From Advenella faeciporci (GTDB lineage Bacteria > Pseudomonadota > Gammaproteobacteria > Burkholderiales > Burkholderiaceae_B), in assembly GCF_014652395.1 (NCBI RefSeq), contig NZ_BMYS01000018.1:17824-81823 (forward strand): a stretch of DNA of 64,000 nt. The letters are read 5' to 3'. The notes below the pieces were generated by a model that saw nothing but the letters and a program-made list of their open reading frames with translations, ran no database searches and was not told the DNA's origin. The position numbers and the translations under genes are program-made. Below, piece after piece: positions 18,847 through 28,621 of the stretch. Numbering within the stretch: position 1 is the first letter of the stretch; the number at the start of each line of letters is the position of its first letter.

Positions 18847-20544
18847 TTATTCTGTTCTGGCCGGACGCGTGCGCATGGCATTGCGCTCAACAATCAGGTG
18901 TGAAATATAGGTACCAATAGCGACCACAACAATCGCCATAACACCCAGGGCTGCACCCGGGCCACGTCCTGATGCGCTTTGCATGTACAAATAGATGCCA
19001 TAGCTCATGGGAGCGTCACTGTCACGGGTAACCAGCATGATGGTGGCAGAAAGCTCAACCGCTGCGGTAATGAAACTGGTGACAAAACCGGCCAGAATAC
19101 CGCCCGCCATTAAGGGAACAACCACGCGCTGAATGATTCTGCGGCGGGTTGCCCCCACCGAGGCTGCGGCTTCTTCCAGGGAAATGTTGATTTGCTGCAG
19201 GGCTGCAATACAAGATCGCAAGGCGTAAGGCAGGCGCCTTACCGAATAGGCCAGCATGATAATGATCCAGGTTGAAGTAAGCATCGTGTCGGTACCCGGG
19301 ATTTCAAGGCCGCGAAACGTACGCAAATAGCCAATAGCCAGCACAATTCCGGGTACGGCCAGCGCCGCAGAGGCAATCCAGTCCAGCCAGCGGCGTGCGG
19401 GCAGCCGGGTGCGTAAAATCAGGTAGGCAATGGCAGTGCCCAGGACAATGTCAATCCCGGCCGCCAGGCTGCAATACAGCAGGGTATTCATGATCATGTC
19501 ATTGGAGTGGGTGAAAACGGCGGCATAATGGCTCAGGGTATAGCCATCGGGCAAGGGGGCATAACTCCAGACCGTTGCAAATGAAAGCAGCAACACACCT
19601 ATGTGGGGTGAAAGTACCAGCAATAGCACCAGGAAAATCCAGCCATAGGCCAGGATGCTTTCAGTTTTATTAAGGGTGCGTTGCTGCAGGGAGTTGCCGC
19701 CTTTCTGAATGGTTGAAAAATCCTTGTCTTTAAGTACCCGGGCAGAAAGCCATAGCGCCAGAATGGAAAATGCAATCATGAGTACGCTAATAACGTAACC
19801 CAGTGGGTCATCCAGTCCCACCTGGGTAATACGCAGGTAAGCTTGTGGCGCCAGCATATTGGTGATGCCAAGGACCAGTGGGGTGCCCAGGTCATCAAAA
19901 ACCTTGACAAAAACCAGTGAGGCACCGGCAACATAACCGGGCAGTGCAAGCGGAAAAATAACCCGTCTGAACAGGCGCCAGCCTTTTGCGCCCATATTCA
20001 GGGCGGCCTCTTCCATGGCACCGTCAATATTGCGTAAGGCAACCGTCAGGTTCAGCAATATAAAAGGAAAGTAATGCAATGACTCGACAAAAATCACCCC
20101 GTTCAGGCCATCCATGACAGGTACTGAAAAATTGAACCAGTCTTGCAAAAGCAGGTTGACTGTACCCGAGCGGCCAAAAATAAGTTGCAGGGCAACAGCA
20201 CCCACAAAAGGCGGCATAATTAAGGGAAGCACCCCCAGGGTTTGAATGATCAGGGCACCCCTAAAACGAAAGCGTACCGTAAAATAAGCCAGCGGTATGG
20301 CAATCAAAGAGGCAAAAATGACTGACATGACAGCGACATAAAGGCTGTTGTAAAACGCTTCTTCAAGTAAAGGTTGGTGAAAGAATGCGCCAAAGTGCCC
20401 CAGTGTCAGACTGCCGTCAAAGTCGGTAAAGGCAGTATAGAAAACCGTGACGACAGGTATCACCAGAAACAGGGCCAGGAATGCCAGGATGAGCAATGCA
20501 ATAATAGTCAGGCCTGGCGGAAATCTTGTATTTATTGTGGTCAT
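18847..20544 (-). CDS. ABC importer permease, two fused membrane domains
   Basis: About 565 residues from the ATG at 20544; an open frame extends to a TTG at 20619, but that region contains a hairpin and no good ribosome site. About twelve hydrophobic segments are visible, and the EAA loop that contacts the ATPase occurs twice: MEEAALNMGAKGWRLFRRVI near residue 195 and LEEAAASVGATRRRIIQRVV near 485. This double arrangement is typical of FbpB/SfuB permeases and of some phosphonate and thiamine importers. It forms one operon with the binding protein upstream and the ATPase downstream. Confidence 0.92.
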   Translation of the reverse strand: MTTINTRFPPGLTIIALLILAFLALFLVIPVVTVFYTAFTDFDGSLTLGHFGAFFHQPLLEEAFYNSLYVAVMSVIFASLIAIPLAYFTVRFRFRGALIIQTLGVLPLIMPPFVGAVALQLIFGRSGTVNLLLQDWFNFSVPVMDGLNGVIFVESLHYFPFILLNLTVALRNIDGAMEEAALNMGAKGWRLFRRVIFPLALPGYVAGASLVFVKVFDDLGTPLVLGITNMLAPQAYLRITQVGLDDPLGYVISVLMIAFSILALWLSARVLKDKDFSTIQKGGNSLQQRTLNKTESILAYGWIFLVLLLVLSPHIGVLLLSFATVWSYAPLPDGYTLSHYAAVFTHSNDMIMNTLLYCSLAAGIDIVLGTAIAYLILRTRLPARRWLDWIASAALAVPGIVLAIGYLRTFRGLEIPGTDTMLTSTWIIIMLAYSVRRLPYALRSCIAALQQINISLEEAAASVGATRRRIIQRVVVPLMAGGILAGFVTSFITAAVELSATIMLVTRDSDAPMSYGIYLYMQSASGRGPGAALGVMAIVVVAIGTYISHLIVERNAMRTRPARTE

Positions 20545-20559
20545 GCTTGAAAGTCCAGT

Positions 20560-20590
20560 CGGGTATGCCTGTCCCAGTGGGGCATACCCG
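20560..20590 (-). terminator. Intercistronic hairpin between binding protein and permease genes
   Basis: CGGGTATGCC (20560-20569) pairs with GGCATACCCG (20581-20590): a 10-bp perfect stem with an 11-base loop and no T run in the direction of transcription. Such hairpins after binding-protein genes usually protect the upstream mRNA from 3' decay or cause partial termination, giving more binding protein than permease. Confidence 0.7.
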
Positions 20591-20630
20591 TAGATGAGCC
20601 TCAGGAAACTACACGCCAAACGATTGTGCG

Positions 20631-21962
20631 TTATGCGTTGCTTGCCTGTTTGGCCAGCTCAATCGCTTTTTTGTAATTGGCTTCAGCTTGACTGTTCCAT
20701 TCACCTTGCAGTTTTGAGATTTTCTGGCTCACTTGTACGTCTTTTTTATCACCCTGAAAAATAGCCTGGATTTCATCCGACAAGGCCTGATCGGCGGTAA
20801 TCAGTGGAGACCAGGCCAGTTTTTTGGCTTCATCCAGCAATGCTTTTGCCTTGTCACTGGCGTTGTCACCCAGTTTCTTTTCGGCATCCAGAATGGCCTG
20901 AGTGGCTTGCTGAAGCTCTTTGTGGCGGAAGGTAATAGTTTGGTCAAACAAGGACTGAACGACGTAATAACGCTTTTGCGAAAGATTGGTGTCGAAGTGA
21001 ACTTTGCTGCGCTCAGCCAGTTTGATCGGATCGGGGTAGCCCTCGGGAATATTCTCCATTTTTTCGTAGGGCAAAACAGGCAGGCGTGATATTTCGGGTT
21101 TCAGCAATAATGCCTGTCCTTCCTTGCCAAGTGCAAATTGAATGAATTTTTTGCCTTCTTCGGTATTTTTTGCGCCACTGATCAGCCCGATATTGGCCGG
21201 TACGATCGCGGTTGTTTCCGGGTAAACAAATTCAACCGGAAATTTTGAAAACTTGCTGGACAGTCCGAAAAAGTCAATGACCGGGCCCGCACCAAATTGC
21301 CCGTTATTGATGCCATCGGGGACGCCAAACGAGCGTTCGGTTAATGCGCTGCTATTGCCTGCCATACGAATAATGGTATTCCAGCCTTGATCCCATCCCT
21401 CACCCTGCAAAATGGTTTCAACAGTCAGGTGCTGTGTGCCCGAGCGTGATGGAGACGTCATGCCAACATTGCCAAACCATTCCGGCTTAAGCAAGTCGTG
21501 CCATTCTTTGGGTTCTGTCAGGTTTTTGGCTTTAAGAAAGCGGGTGTTATACATAATGCCGTAGCCTGCCAATGCCTGTCCCAGGAATAAGCCATTGGGA
21601 TCATTAATGGGGAAGCTGCCGATTTTATCGGGGACGTCAGGATTGGAAATGTCGCCCGCTTTTTCAAGCATGCCGGCAGCCCCCAGGACTTCAAAGGCAT
21701 CGGGGGCGCTAGCCCAGAAAACTTCGGGGCGTTGACCGGCAGGTGTTTCCCGGACATAGGCAATCCCTGAAACGGTGTTCTTATTTAATATTTCAAGTTT
21801 GATGTCAGGGTTGGCTTTTTCAAAAGCGCTTTTATAGGCTTGGGTGAGTTCTTTGGGAAAAGATGTGATGATGGTAACTGTGCCGGCAAAAGCGCCAGGG
21901 GCGCTGGCAAGCATCATGGTTAAAAAGGTGCATTTGAGCCTTTTTTTCAGCTTGGCTTTCAT
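20631..21962 (-). CDS. ABC importer periplasmic solute-binding protein with helical C-terminal extension
   Basis: A 443-residue exported protein: basic N-terminus, hydrophobic core and cleavage near APGAFAG (residue 26). The body begins TVTIITSFPKELTQAYKSAF, typical of family 1 / ferric-type binding proteins; conserved stretches are EVFWASAPDAFEVL and WHDLLKPEWFGNVGM. The family is usually 330-350 residues; here about 90 extra residues (from ATQAILDAEKK onward) are predicted helical and rich in K, A, E and Q. The gene is first in a three-gene operon with its permease and ATPase. Substrate may be ferric iron, a phosphonate or another small anion; the sequence does not decide. Confidence 0.88.
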   Translation of the reverse strand: MKAKLKKRLKCTFLTMMLASAPGAFAGTVTIITSFPKELTQAYKSAFEKANPDIKLEILNKNTVSGIAYVRETPAGQRPEVFWASAPDAFEVLGAAGMLEKAGDISNPDVPDKIGSFPINDPNGLFLGQALAGYGIMYNTRFLKAKNLTEPKEWHDLLKPEWFGNVGMTSPSRSGTQHLTVETILQGEGWDQGWNTIIRMAGNSSALTERSFGVPDGINNGQFGAGPVIDFFGLSSKFSKFPVEFVYPETTAIVPANIGLISGAKNTEEGKKFIQFALGKEGQALLLKPEISRLPVLPYEKMENIPEGYPDPIKLAERSKVHFDTNLSQKRYYVVQSLFDQTITFRHKELQQATQAILDAEKKLGDNASDKAKALLDEAKKLAWSPLITADQALSDEIQAIFQGDKKDVQVSQKISKLQGEWNSQAEANYKKAIELAKQASNA

Positions 21963-22156
21963 GGGTTTGTCTCCTGGTGGTTGGAATAGTGCTTTTTTAT
22001 ATGAGCCGCAATATAAATGTCACAATACGATTGATTGATTAAATTGTCTAATAGTGGTTGTCCCTAGTTTTCCTGCCATATTTGCTTGCCACCAAAGCCC
22101 TTCAGGACGTACACTTTGCTTCCAGCATTTGTCTGAAATAATTTAAAGGGAAAGAA

Positions 22157-23476
22157 ATGTCTGGAACTTATTTTCCAATCTGGCGCAAGGTTGATGAACT
22201 TGAACCTGGTCAGGTTGTTGCGCCTGATGAATATCTGCCTGCAGGGCAAACCGTGGCCATGGGGATTCAGCACGTGGTTGCCATGTTCGGTTCAACGGTA
22301 CTGGCACCCTTGTTGATGGGTTTTGATGCCAACCTGGCTATTTTAATGTCGGGTATAGGTACGCTTCTGTTCTTCCTGTTCGTGGGGGGAAGAGTGCCCA
22401 GTTATCTGGGTTCCAGTTTTGCTTTCATTGGTGGAGTGGTGGCGGTTACCGGGTACGCCGGTTCAGGACCCAACCTTAATATCGGGGTGGCATTGGGGGC
22501 CATTGTTGCCTGCGGTGCGGTATATACCCTGATCGGTCTTATCGTTTGGTATGCCAACTCACGGGGCAATGGATCAGCCTGGATAGAAAAACTGATGCCC
22601 CCGGTTGTCACTGGGGCGATTGTTGCCGTGATTGGCCTGAACCTGGCGCCCATTGCCGCTAAGGGGGCGATGGGTAGCGGCAGCAATTTCGAGGCTGCCA
22701 TGTCAATCATGACTATTTTATGTGTGGGTATTATTGCTGTTTTTACGTCAGGTACAGTCCAGCGGCTGCTTATTCTGGTGGGGCTGATTCTGGCCAGCGT
22801 GCTGTACTGGGTCTTTGCCAACGTCATGGGACTGGGGCAGGCTATTGACTTTACTGCCATCCAGAATGCGGCCTGGTTTGGTTTGCCTTCCCTGGCTACC
22901 CCTCAATTCAGTCTTTCAGCCATTTCGGTTATTGTGCCGGTGGCGGTCATTCTGGTTGCCGAAAACCTGGGGCATATTCGTGCGGTCAGCGCCATGACCG
23001 GGCAGGATCTGGACAAATATCTGGGGCGCGCTTTTGTGGGGGATGGTGTTGCGACCATGCTGTCAGGCTCGGTGGGCGGAACAGGGGTCACTACCTATGC
23101 CGAAAACATAGGCGTAATGGCCGTGACCCGCATCTATTCAACGATCGTGTTTGTCGTTGCCGCTTTGTTTGCCATTTTACTGGGTTTTTCTCCCAAATTT
23201 GGTGCCCTGATTCACAGTATCCCTGCGCCTGTGCTGGGTGGCGTTGCAGTGGTGGTCTTTGGTCTTATCGTTATTGCAGGTGCCCGCATCTGGGTGGTTA
23301 ATCAGGTTGATTTCAGTGACAATAAAAACCTGATTGTGGCGGCGGTAACCATGATTCTGGGCGCTGGAGACTTTAAGGTTTCCATGGGGGTTTTTGAGCT
23401 GAATGGTATTGGTACGGCCACTTTTGGTGCCATTTTGCTATATGCCTTATTGAATTGCCGTGCAAGTAAGCATTGA
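22157..23476 (+). CDS. uraA: Uracil-xanthine permease (NCS2 family)
   Basis: A 439-residue inner-membrane proton symporter of the nucleobase-cation symporter-2 family with about 14 hydrophobic segments. Diagnostic stretches are MGIQHVVAMFGSTVLAPLL near residue 36, LPPVVTGAIVAVIGLNLAP-like MPPVVTGAIVAVIGLNLAP near 152, VAENLGHIRAVSAMTGQDLD near 270 and GVGGTGVTTYAENIGVMAVT-like SVGGTGVTTYAENIG near 303. UraA is the likely match rather than a xanthine- or urate-specific member, but the exact base is inferred. An AAAGGGAAAG ribosome site precedes the ATG. It is monocistronic with a strong terminator downstream. Confidence 0.9.
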   Translation: MSGTYFPIWRKVDELEPGQVVAPDEYLPAGQTVAMGIQHVVAMFGSTVLAPLLMGFDANLAILMSGIGTLLFFLFVGGRVPSYLGSSFAFIGGVVAVTGYAGSGPNLNIGVALGAIVACGAVYTLIGLIVWYANSRGNGSAWIEKLMPPVVTGAIVAVIGLNLAPIAAKGAMGSGSNFEAAMSIMTILCVGIIAVFTSGTVQRLLILVGLILASVLYWVFANVMGLGQAIDFTAIQNAAWFGLPSLATPQFSLSAISVIVPVAVILVAENLGHIRAVSAMTGQDLDKYLGRAFVGDGVATMLSGSVGGTGVTTYAENIGVMAVTRIYSTIVFVVAALFAILLGFSPKFGALIHSIPAPVLGGVAVVVFGLIVIAGARIWVVNQVDFSDNKNLIVAAVTMILGAGDFKVSMGVFELNGIGTATFGAILLYALLNCRASKH

Positions 23477-23591
23477 ATTTTTGCGCTGAAAAAACAGGTT
23501 TGACGTTTGTTCGTGCTTTTTGGCGACATAAAAATGTCTTTTAATTAAATGACTTGCAATTTTAATCAAATTTAAGCACAATTGTGATTAG

Positions 23592-23625
23592 TTCCCCGGT
23601 TCAGAGTGAACCGGGGAAATTTTTT
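23592..23625 (+). terminator. Strong terminator upstream of greA
   Basis: TTCCCCGGTTCA (23592-23603) pairs perfectly with TGAACCGGGGAA (23607-23618) around a 3-base loop, followed by ATTTTTTG. It probably ends uraA transcription, 116 bp beyond the stop codon, and lies 92 bp before greA. Confidence 0.9.
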
Positions 23626-23716
23626 GTCTTTCAAAAAGACGCGTGTTTATTTGTAACGCTCTGTATTTATCTAACAATAATGCGGGGCGTTTAGTTTTTT
23701 ATGAGTGTGTGAAATT

Positions 23717-24193
23717 ATGGCAGCTATTCCATTAACGGCGCGTGGTGCAAAGCGCTTAGAAGAAGAATTGCACCGCTTGAAAACAATCGAACGGCCAAAT
23801 GTCATTGAAGCCATCTCCGAGGCACGTGCCCAGGGAGATTTGTCTGAAAATGCCGAGTACGATGCCGCACGTGAGCGCCAGGGTTTTATCGAAGGCCGCA
23901 TCCAGGAACTGGAGGGCACTTTGGCCAATGCACATATCATTGATCCGGCTACGCTGGAAGTAGATGATCGTATTGTGTTTGGTGCAACGGTTACGATCGA
24001 AGATCTGGGCTCCAGTGAAACGGTGACTTACCAGATTGTGGGTGATCTTGAAGCGGATATTCGCCAGAACCTGATTTCCGTTTCCAGTCCGGTTGCCCGT
24101 GCGCTTATTGGTAAATCGGAAGGTGATGTGGTCATGGTCAATGTACCCGCCGGAGAGAAAGAGTTCGAAATCATCGAGATCGAATATAATTAA
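23717..24193 (+). CDS. greA: Transcription elongation factor GreA
   Basis: A 158-residue factor that enters the secondary channel of RNA polymerase and restarts backtracked complexes by transcript cleavage. The ATG at 23717 ([18 protein letters not shown]) is chosen over an upstream in-frame GTG at 23705. The N-terminal coiled coil carries the catalytic acid tip in [20 protein letters not shown] (residues about 36-55) and the C-terminal FKBP-like domain begins near 80 ([10 protein letters not shown]). In many Burkholderiales it follows carB directly; here it begins a separate unit. Confidence 0.97.
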   Translation: MAAIPLTARGAKRLEEELHRLKTIERPNVIEAISEARAQGDLSENAEYDAARERQGFIEGRIQELEGTLANAHIIDPATLEVDDRIVFGATVTIEDLGSSETVTYQIVGDLEADIRQNLISVSSPVARALIGKSEGDVVMVNVPAGEKEFEIIEIEYN

Positions 24194-24279
24194 ACAAATC
24201 GTTGTTTCAGGATTTTATGCTTGCCATAGCATGAAATTGCATGCCACGCTTTATTAAAGGGCTGGCATTTTTGTTTTTC

Positions 24280-24313
24280 AGTCGTCAAAAGAAAAGCCAG
24301 CTTGAGGGCTGGC
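24280..24313 (-). terminator. Terminator of yhbY
   Basis: Read on the minus strand, GCCAGC (24313-24308) and GCTGGC (24301-24296) form a stem followed by TTTTCTTTTGAC. It lies about 80 bp past the yhbY stop and 87 bp past the convergent greA stop, and may serve both. Confidence 0.7.
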
Positions 24314-24392
24314 AATTGTCAACGAGGTTATACCTGCTCAGGGATCTTGCTGTAATAACTGCTGGCAGTTTCTGCCAGTCAGAATATTGGCA

Positions 24393-24968
24393 TTAGCGGG
24401 AGCCGCGGCGTGTTGTGCTGCTGCGGCGTCCGGCTCGCAAAGATAAGGCACTGCCAGCACGGCGCGGAATGTTATGGGCCGGGCGACTGGCAGGCGATTT
24501 GGCCACAGGTTTACGAACTGGTTTTTGATTGTCGGAAGCCAGCGCATCATTACCCTTAAAGGTTGTTTTGCGGCGCTTGTCTTTAATGCTTTTGCCGGCG
24601 GCTGCCAGTTTTTTGGGTGTGTAAGGTTCGGAAGGTTTGCGATAACTGGCCTGTTGGGGTTCTGCTTCGTTTTCTTCAAAAGCACGGTTGGACGAGCCGT
24701 GACGATATAAAATAAGCGTTTTGCCCAAATGGTGAATATTGGCACAGGAAAGTGTGTCGCAAATCTGATTCAACATATCAATGCGAGCTTGCCGGTCGTC
24801 TCCTGCGACGCGGACTTTGATCAGGCCATGAACCGTCAGGCTGGTGTCGATTTCTTTCAGGACTGCTTCGGTCAGTCCGTTATCGCCAATCAGGACAACC
24901 GGTTTCAGTGGGTGGGCGGCAGAGCGTAAGGCGCTGCGTTCTTTAGATGTTAATTCGAGTATAGGCAT
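24393..24968 (-). CDS. yhbY: YhbY-type RNA-binding protein with long basic tail
   Basis: A 191-residue protein. Residues 1-95 are a CRS1-YhbY (CRM) domain: [37 protein letters not shown], then a GxxG-like loop region and [13 protein letters not shown]. coli YhbY is about 97 residues and associates with pre-50S ribosomes. Here about 95 more residues follow, low in complexity and very basic (R, K, S, P, T; many RR and RK pairs), probably disordered and able to bind rRNA. It is transcribed divergently from the 23S rRNA methyltransferase gene rlmE, only 18 bp away, fitting a shared ribosome-assembly role. Confidence 0.93.
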   Translation of the reverse strand: MPILELTSKERSALRSAAHPLKPVVLIGDNGLTEAVLKEIDTSLTVHGLIKVRVAGDDRQARIDMLNQICDTLSCANIHHLGKTLILYRHGSSNRAFEENEAEPQQASYRKPSEPYTPKKLAAAGKSIKDKRRKTTFKGNDALASDNQKPVRKPVAKSPASRPAHNIPRRAGSALSLRAGRRSSTTRRGSR

Positions 24969-24986
24969 AAGTTAGGAAATACGGCA

Positions 24987-25646
24987 ATGGCCAAAAAGAA
25001 ATTCTCAAAAGAGTGGATCCATCAGCACATTAATGATCCATATGTGAAAATGGCTCAGCAAAAAGGTTACCGGGCACGTGCTGCATTCAAGCTGATCGAG
25101 ATCCTGGATTCAGAAAAGCTCATGCGTCGGGGGGATATTATAGTCGACTTGGGCTCTGCTCCGGGAAGTTGGTCGCAAGTTGCACGCGAAAGATTGGTTG
25201 GGCCGGGTGGTGTCATGGACGGCCGGGTTATTGCACTTGATATTTTACCCATGGAACCGATTGCCGGGGTGGAATTTCTTCAGGGTGACTTTCGTGAAGA
25301 TGAGGTTCTTAACCGCTTGCATGAGCAAGTTGGCAGTCAGCAGGTAGACTTGGTTGTCTCTGACATGGCTCCCAACCTTTCTGGTGTAAGTTCGGCCGAT
25401 TCGGCCCGTATCCAGCATGTATGCGAGCTTGCCATGGATTTTGCGCTTAATCATCTTAAGCCCGAGGGCGCGCTCATTGTCAAGGCGTTCCATGGTAGCG
25501 GCTTTTCACAAATTGTGGAAATGTTCAAGCAGCACTTCAAAAGAGTGGTGGAGCGCAAGCCAAAGGCCTCGCGTGATAAATCATCAGAAACTTTTCTGGT
25601 TGCCCGCGGTCTGAAGAAACCCCGGGAGCAAGATCTGCAAGATTAA
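24987..25646 (+). CDS. rlmE: 23S rRNA (uridine-2'-O)-methyltransferase RlmE (FtsJ/RrmJ)
   Basis: A 219-residue SAM-dependent enzyme that methylates U2552 of 23S rRNA late in 50S assembly. The K-D-K-E tetrad is visible: Lys35 in AAFKLIEI, Asp in [11 protein letters not shown] (near 125), Lys in [12 protein letters not shown] (near 164) and Glu in [10 protein letters not shown] (near 199). The SAM loop is [13 protein letters not shown] near 54. It is usually followed by ftsH, as here (206-bp gap). A TAGGAAAT ribosome site lies inside the 18-bp gap shared with yhbY. Confidence 0.97.
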   Translation: MAKKKFSKEWIHQHINDPYVKMAQQKGYRARAAFKLIEILDSEKLMRRGDIIVDLGSAPGSWSQVARERLVGPGGVMDGRVIALDILPMEPIAGVEFLQGDFREDEVLNRLHEQVGSQQVDLVVSDMAPNLSGVSSADSARIQHVCELAMDFALNHLKPEGALIVKAFHGSGFSQIVEMFKQHFKRVVERKPKASRDKSSETFLVARGLKKPREQDLQD

Positions 25647-25852
25647 ACAGGCTTGCAATTGGGTTTTTTGTCCCAATCTAATATTTAGTACCCGCGTATT
25701 TCGATACATTTTAATTCATTCGAAATATGCACTAATTCTATCTTTTTTATTTCTATGATATAGAATGTAATCAGGTGCAATCTTAGTTTTTTTTGTAGTT
25801 TTTATGAGTCATAAAAATTGCAGCTCTAAATTTCATGCGGGAGAGCTGATCT

Positions 25853-27754
25853 TTGAATAATTCCTTTTCCAAATTCGCCATGTGGGCCATTGTTGCCTTG
25901 GTGCTTTTTACTGTCTTCAAACAGTATGACGGCCCGGCACGTACCAACGATGGTGTCAGTTACAGCCAGTTCATGGCTGATTCCAAACAGGGCAAGATTT
26001 CCAGTGTGGAAATTCAGGGTGATACCCTTTATGTGACCCCTAGCGGTGGTCGTCCTTATACTTTAACCTCTCCGGGTGACCTCTGGATGGTTGGTGATTT
26101 GGTGCGTGACGGCGTCAAGGTTACCGCCAAACCGCCAGAACAGCCTTCGTTTTTATTAAGCGCCATTATTTCATGGTTCCCCATGTTGCTGTTAATTGGG
26201 GTCTGGTTCTTTTTCATGCGCCAAATGCAGGGCGGTGGCAAGGGCGGTGCCTTCAGTTTTGGCAAATCCCGTGCCCGCATGCTGGACGAAAGCACTAACC
26301 CCATTACTTTTGCTGATGTGGCCGGGTGTGATGAAGCCAAGGAGGATGTTAAGGAGTTGGTCGATTTCCTGCGTGACCCTTCGCGCTTTCAGCGTTTGGG
26401 TGGTCGTATTCCCCGTGGCGTGTTAATGGTTGGTCCTCCTGGAACCGGTAAGACTTTGTTGGCCAAGGCTATTGCCGGTGAAGCAAAAGTACCGTTCTTT
26501 ACCATTTCGGGTTCCGATTTTGTTGAAATGTTCGTGGGTGTGGGCGCTTCCCGTGTTCGCGATATGTTCGAAAACGCCAAAAAACACGCACCGTGCATTA
26601 TCTTTATTGACGAGATTGATGCGGTTGGACGTCAGCGTGGCGCTGGTGTGGGGGGTGGTAACGATGAGCGCGAGCAAACGCTCAACCAGATGCTGGTTGA
26701 AATGGACGGTTTCGAGTCCGGTCAAAGCGTTATCGTGATTGCTGCAACCAACCGTCCCGATGTGCTTGATCCTGCCTTGTTGCGTCCAGGCCGGTTTGAC
26801 CGCCAGGTCGTGGTAAACCTGCCCGATGTACGTGGTCGTGAGCAAATCCTGAATGTACATATGCGTAAAGTGCCCTTGGCACCTAACGTAGTGGCTTCAG
26901 TTCTGGCTCGTGGCACACCTGGTTTTTCGGGCGCAGACCTGGCCAACTTGGTTAATGAAGCCGCCTTGTTTGCCGCGCGTCGTAATGGCCGTACCGTCGA
27001 CATGATCGATTTTGAAAAAGCCAAAGACAAAATCATCATGGGTGCCGAGCGCCGTTCTATTGTCATGCCCGAAGAAGAGCGTAAGAATACGGCTTACCAT
27101 GAGGCTGGTCACGCCATTGTGGCAAGCATGCTGCCTAAAACAGACCCGGTCCACAAGGTTACCATTATTCCTCGTGGTCGTGCCTTGGGTGTTACCATGC
27201 AATTGCCTGAAGGCGATCGTTACAGCATGGATAGGGAACGTTTGCTTAACACCATTGCTGTACTGTTTGGTGGCCGTATTGCCGAAGAAGTGTTCATGAA
27301 TCAAATGACCACCGGTGCTTCAAACGACTTTGAGCGGGCAACCGCCATTGCACGTGACATGGTTACCCGCTATGGGATGACAGACTCATTGGGCCCAATG
27401 GTTTATGCCGAGAACGAAAATGAAGTCTTCCTTGGCCGAAGTGTGACAAAAACCACACATATGTCTGAGGCCACCATGCAGAAGGTGGATACTGAAATTC
27501 GCTTGATTATCGATGAGCAATATGCCATTGCGCGCAAGATTATCGAAGAGAACAGCGATAAAATGCATGCTATGGCCAAAGCGCTGCTAGAGTGGGAAAC
27601 CATTGATGCGGATCAGATCGAAGACATTATGAAAGGTCGTGATCCTCGTCCGCCTAAAGAGCCTGATGCACCGCATGATTCCGCTGGTATGCCCCCGCCA
27701 ACAGGCACGGCTCCCAAAGGTAAAGACAGCGATAGTCCGGCAACTGCCGTGTAA
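25853..27754 (+). CDS. ftsH: ATP-dependent zinc metalloprotease FtsH (TTG start)
   Basis: A 633-residue inner-membrane AAA protease that degrades misfolded membrane proteins and regulators. The start is a [22 protein letters not shown] matches the conserved Burkholderiales N-terminus and no ATG lies nearby upstream; a GGGAGAGC ribosome site sits about 10 bases before it. Transmembrane segments are at about 8-24 and 101-121. Walker [14 protein letters not shown] is near 195, Walker [16 protein letters not shown] near 250, and the zinc motif HEAGH at about 417-421. The C-terminus is Pro/Asp-rich. folP starts 18 bp later, so ftsH-folP-glmM form an operon. Confidence 0.97.
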   Translation: MNNSFSKFAMWAIVALVLFTVFKQYDGPARTNDGVSYSQFMADSKQGKISSVEIQGDTLYVTPSGGRPYTLTSPGDLWMVGDLVRDGVKVTAKPPEQPSFLLSAIISWFPMLLLIGVWFFFMRQMQGGGKGGAFSFGKSRARMLDESTNPITFADVAGCDEAKEDVKELVDFLRDPSRFQRLGGRIPRGVLMVGPPGTGKTLLAKAIAGEAKVPFFTISGSDFVEMFVGVGASRVRDMFENAKKHAPCIIFIDEIDAVGRQRGAGVGGGNDEREQTLNQMLVEMDGFESGQSVIVIAATNRPDVLDPALLRPGRFDRQVVVNLPDVRGREQILNVHMRKVPLAPNVVASVLARGTPGFSGADLANLVNEAALFAARRNGRTVDMIDFEKAKDKIIMGAERRSIVMPEEERKNTAYHEAGHAIVASMLPKTDPVHKVTIIPRGRALGVTMQLPEGDRYSMDRERLLNTIAVLFGGRIAEEVFMNQMTTGASNDFERATAIARDMVTRYGMTDSLGPMVYAENENEVFLGRSVTKTTHMSEATMQKVDTEIRLIIDEQYAIARKIIEENSDKMHAMAKALLEWETIDADQIEDIMKGRDPRPPKEPDAPHDSAGMPPPTGTAPKGKDSDSPATAV

Positions 27755-27772
27755 TAATAATATTTTTACTGA

Positions 27773-28621
27773 ATGAATAGTACATTCCTTTGCGGGCGCT
27801 TTGAACTTGGGTTCGAGCGCCCTTTAATTATGGGGATAGTGAATATCACGCCCGATTCCTTTTCGGACGGTTCACATCATTTTTCAACTAATGCGGCCAT
27901 TGATCATGCCCTGGGACTGGTCGAGCAAGGTGCAGATATCCTGGATATCGGTGGTGAGTCCACGCGTCCCGGTTCCGAGCCGGTAAGCATACAGGAAGAG
28001 CTGAACAGGGTCATTCCCGTTATAGAGGGGCTGCGCAATTGTGGCGTACCTTTATCCATTGACACTTTCAAACCCGAGGTGATGAAGGCAGCCTTGCAGT
28101 CGGGGGTTGATTTAATCAATGATATTTATGCATTAAGGCAGCCAGGTGCCCTTGAGGTTGTTAGTGAATTTCCACATTGCGGAATTTGCATCATGCATAT
28201 GCACGGTGAGCCTAAAACCATGCAAGTCAATCCGCCTGATTACGGCAATAACATTACTCGTGAAGTGGCTGCTTTTTTACGGGACAGAATGAAAATTATG
28301 CTGCAAAGCGGGATTGATCCTCGTAGAATTATGATCGATCCGGGTTTTGGTTTTGGTAAAACAGCCGCACAGAATTTTCAGCTGCTACGGGAAATGGCTG
28401 ACCTGAATGAATTGAAAGCGCCCATACTGGTGGGGGTTTCCCGAAAAACAATGATTGGCGCTGTTACCCATAAGCCGGTAAATGATCGTCTGTCAGGAAG
28501 TATTGCCGCAGCGTTGGCTGGGGTTGCCCGGGGGGCGGTGGTTGTCAGGGTGCACGATGTGGCCCAGACGCATGATGCGCTGGCCGTATGGAATGCAGTT
28601 GAATTTGGAGTTAATGAATGA
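27773..28621 (+). CDS. folP: Dihydropteroate synthase
   Basis: A 282-residue TIM-barrel enzyme that joins p-aminobenzoate to 6-hydroxymethyl-dihydropterin diphosphate in folate synthesis; it is the target of sulfonamides. Signature segments are [14 protein letters not shown] at residues 20-33, [14 protein letters not shown] near 57-70, SIDTFKPEV near 98 and the C-terminal [12 protein letters not shown] near 215. Length is normal. It starts 18 bp after ftsH and its last four bases (ATGA) overlap the glmM start, a translational coupling common in proteobacteria. Confidence 0.97.
   Translation: MNSTFLCGRFELGFERPLIMGIVNITPDSFSDGSHHFSTNAAIDHALGLVEQGADILDIGGESTRPGSEPVSIQEELNRVIPVIEGLRNCGVPLSIDTFKPEVMKAALQSGVDLINDIYALRQPGALEVVSEFPHCGICIMHMHGEPKTMQVNPPDYGNNITREVAAFLRDRMKIMLQSGIDPRRIMIDPGFGFGKTAAQNFQLLREMADLNELKAPILVGVSRKTMIGAVTHKPVNDRLSGSIAAALAGVARGAVVVRVHDVAQTHDALAVWNAVEFGVNE

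Noticed and set aside
20545..20619. TTG-initiated extension of the ABC permease
   Set aside because: The extra 25 residues overlap a strong hairpin and lack a ribosome site; ATG 20544 is preferred.
25860..25885. ATG inside ftsH as the start
   Set aside because: Using it would remove the conserved first membrane segment; the TTG at 25853 matches the family N-terminus and has a ribosome site.
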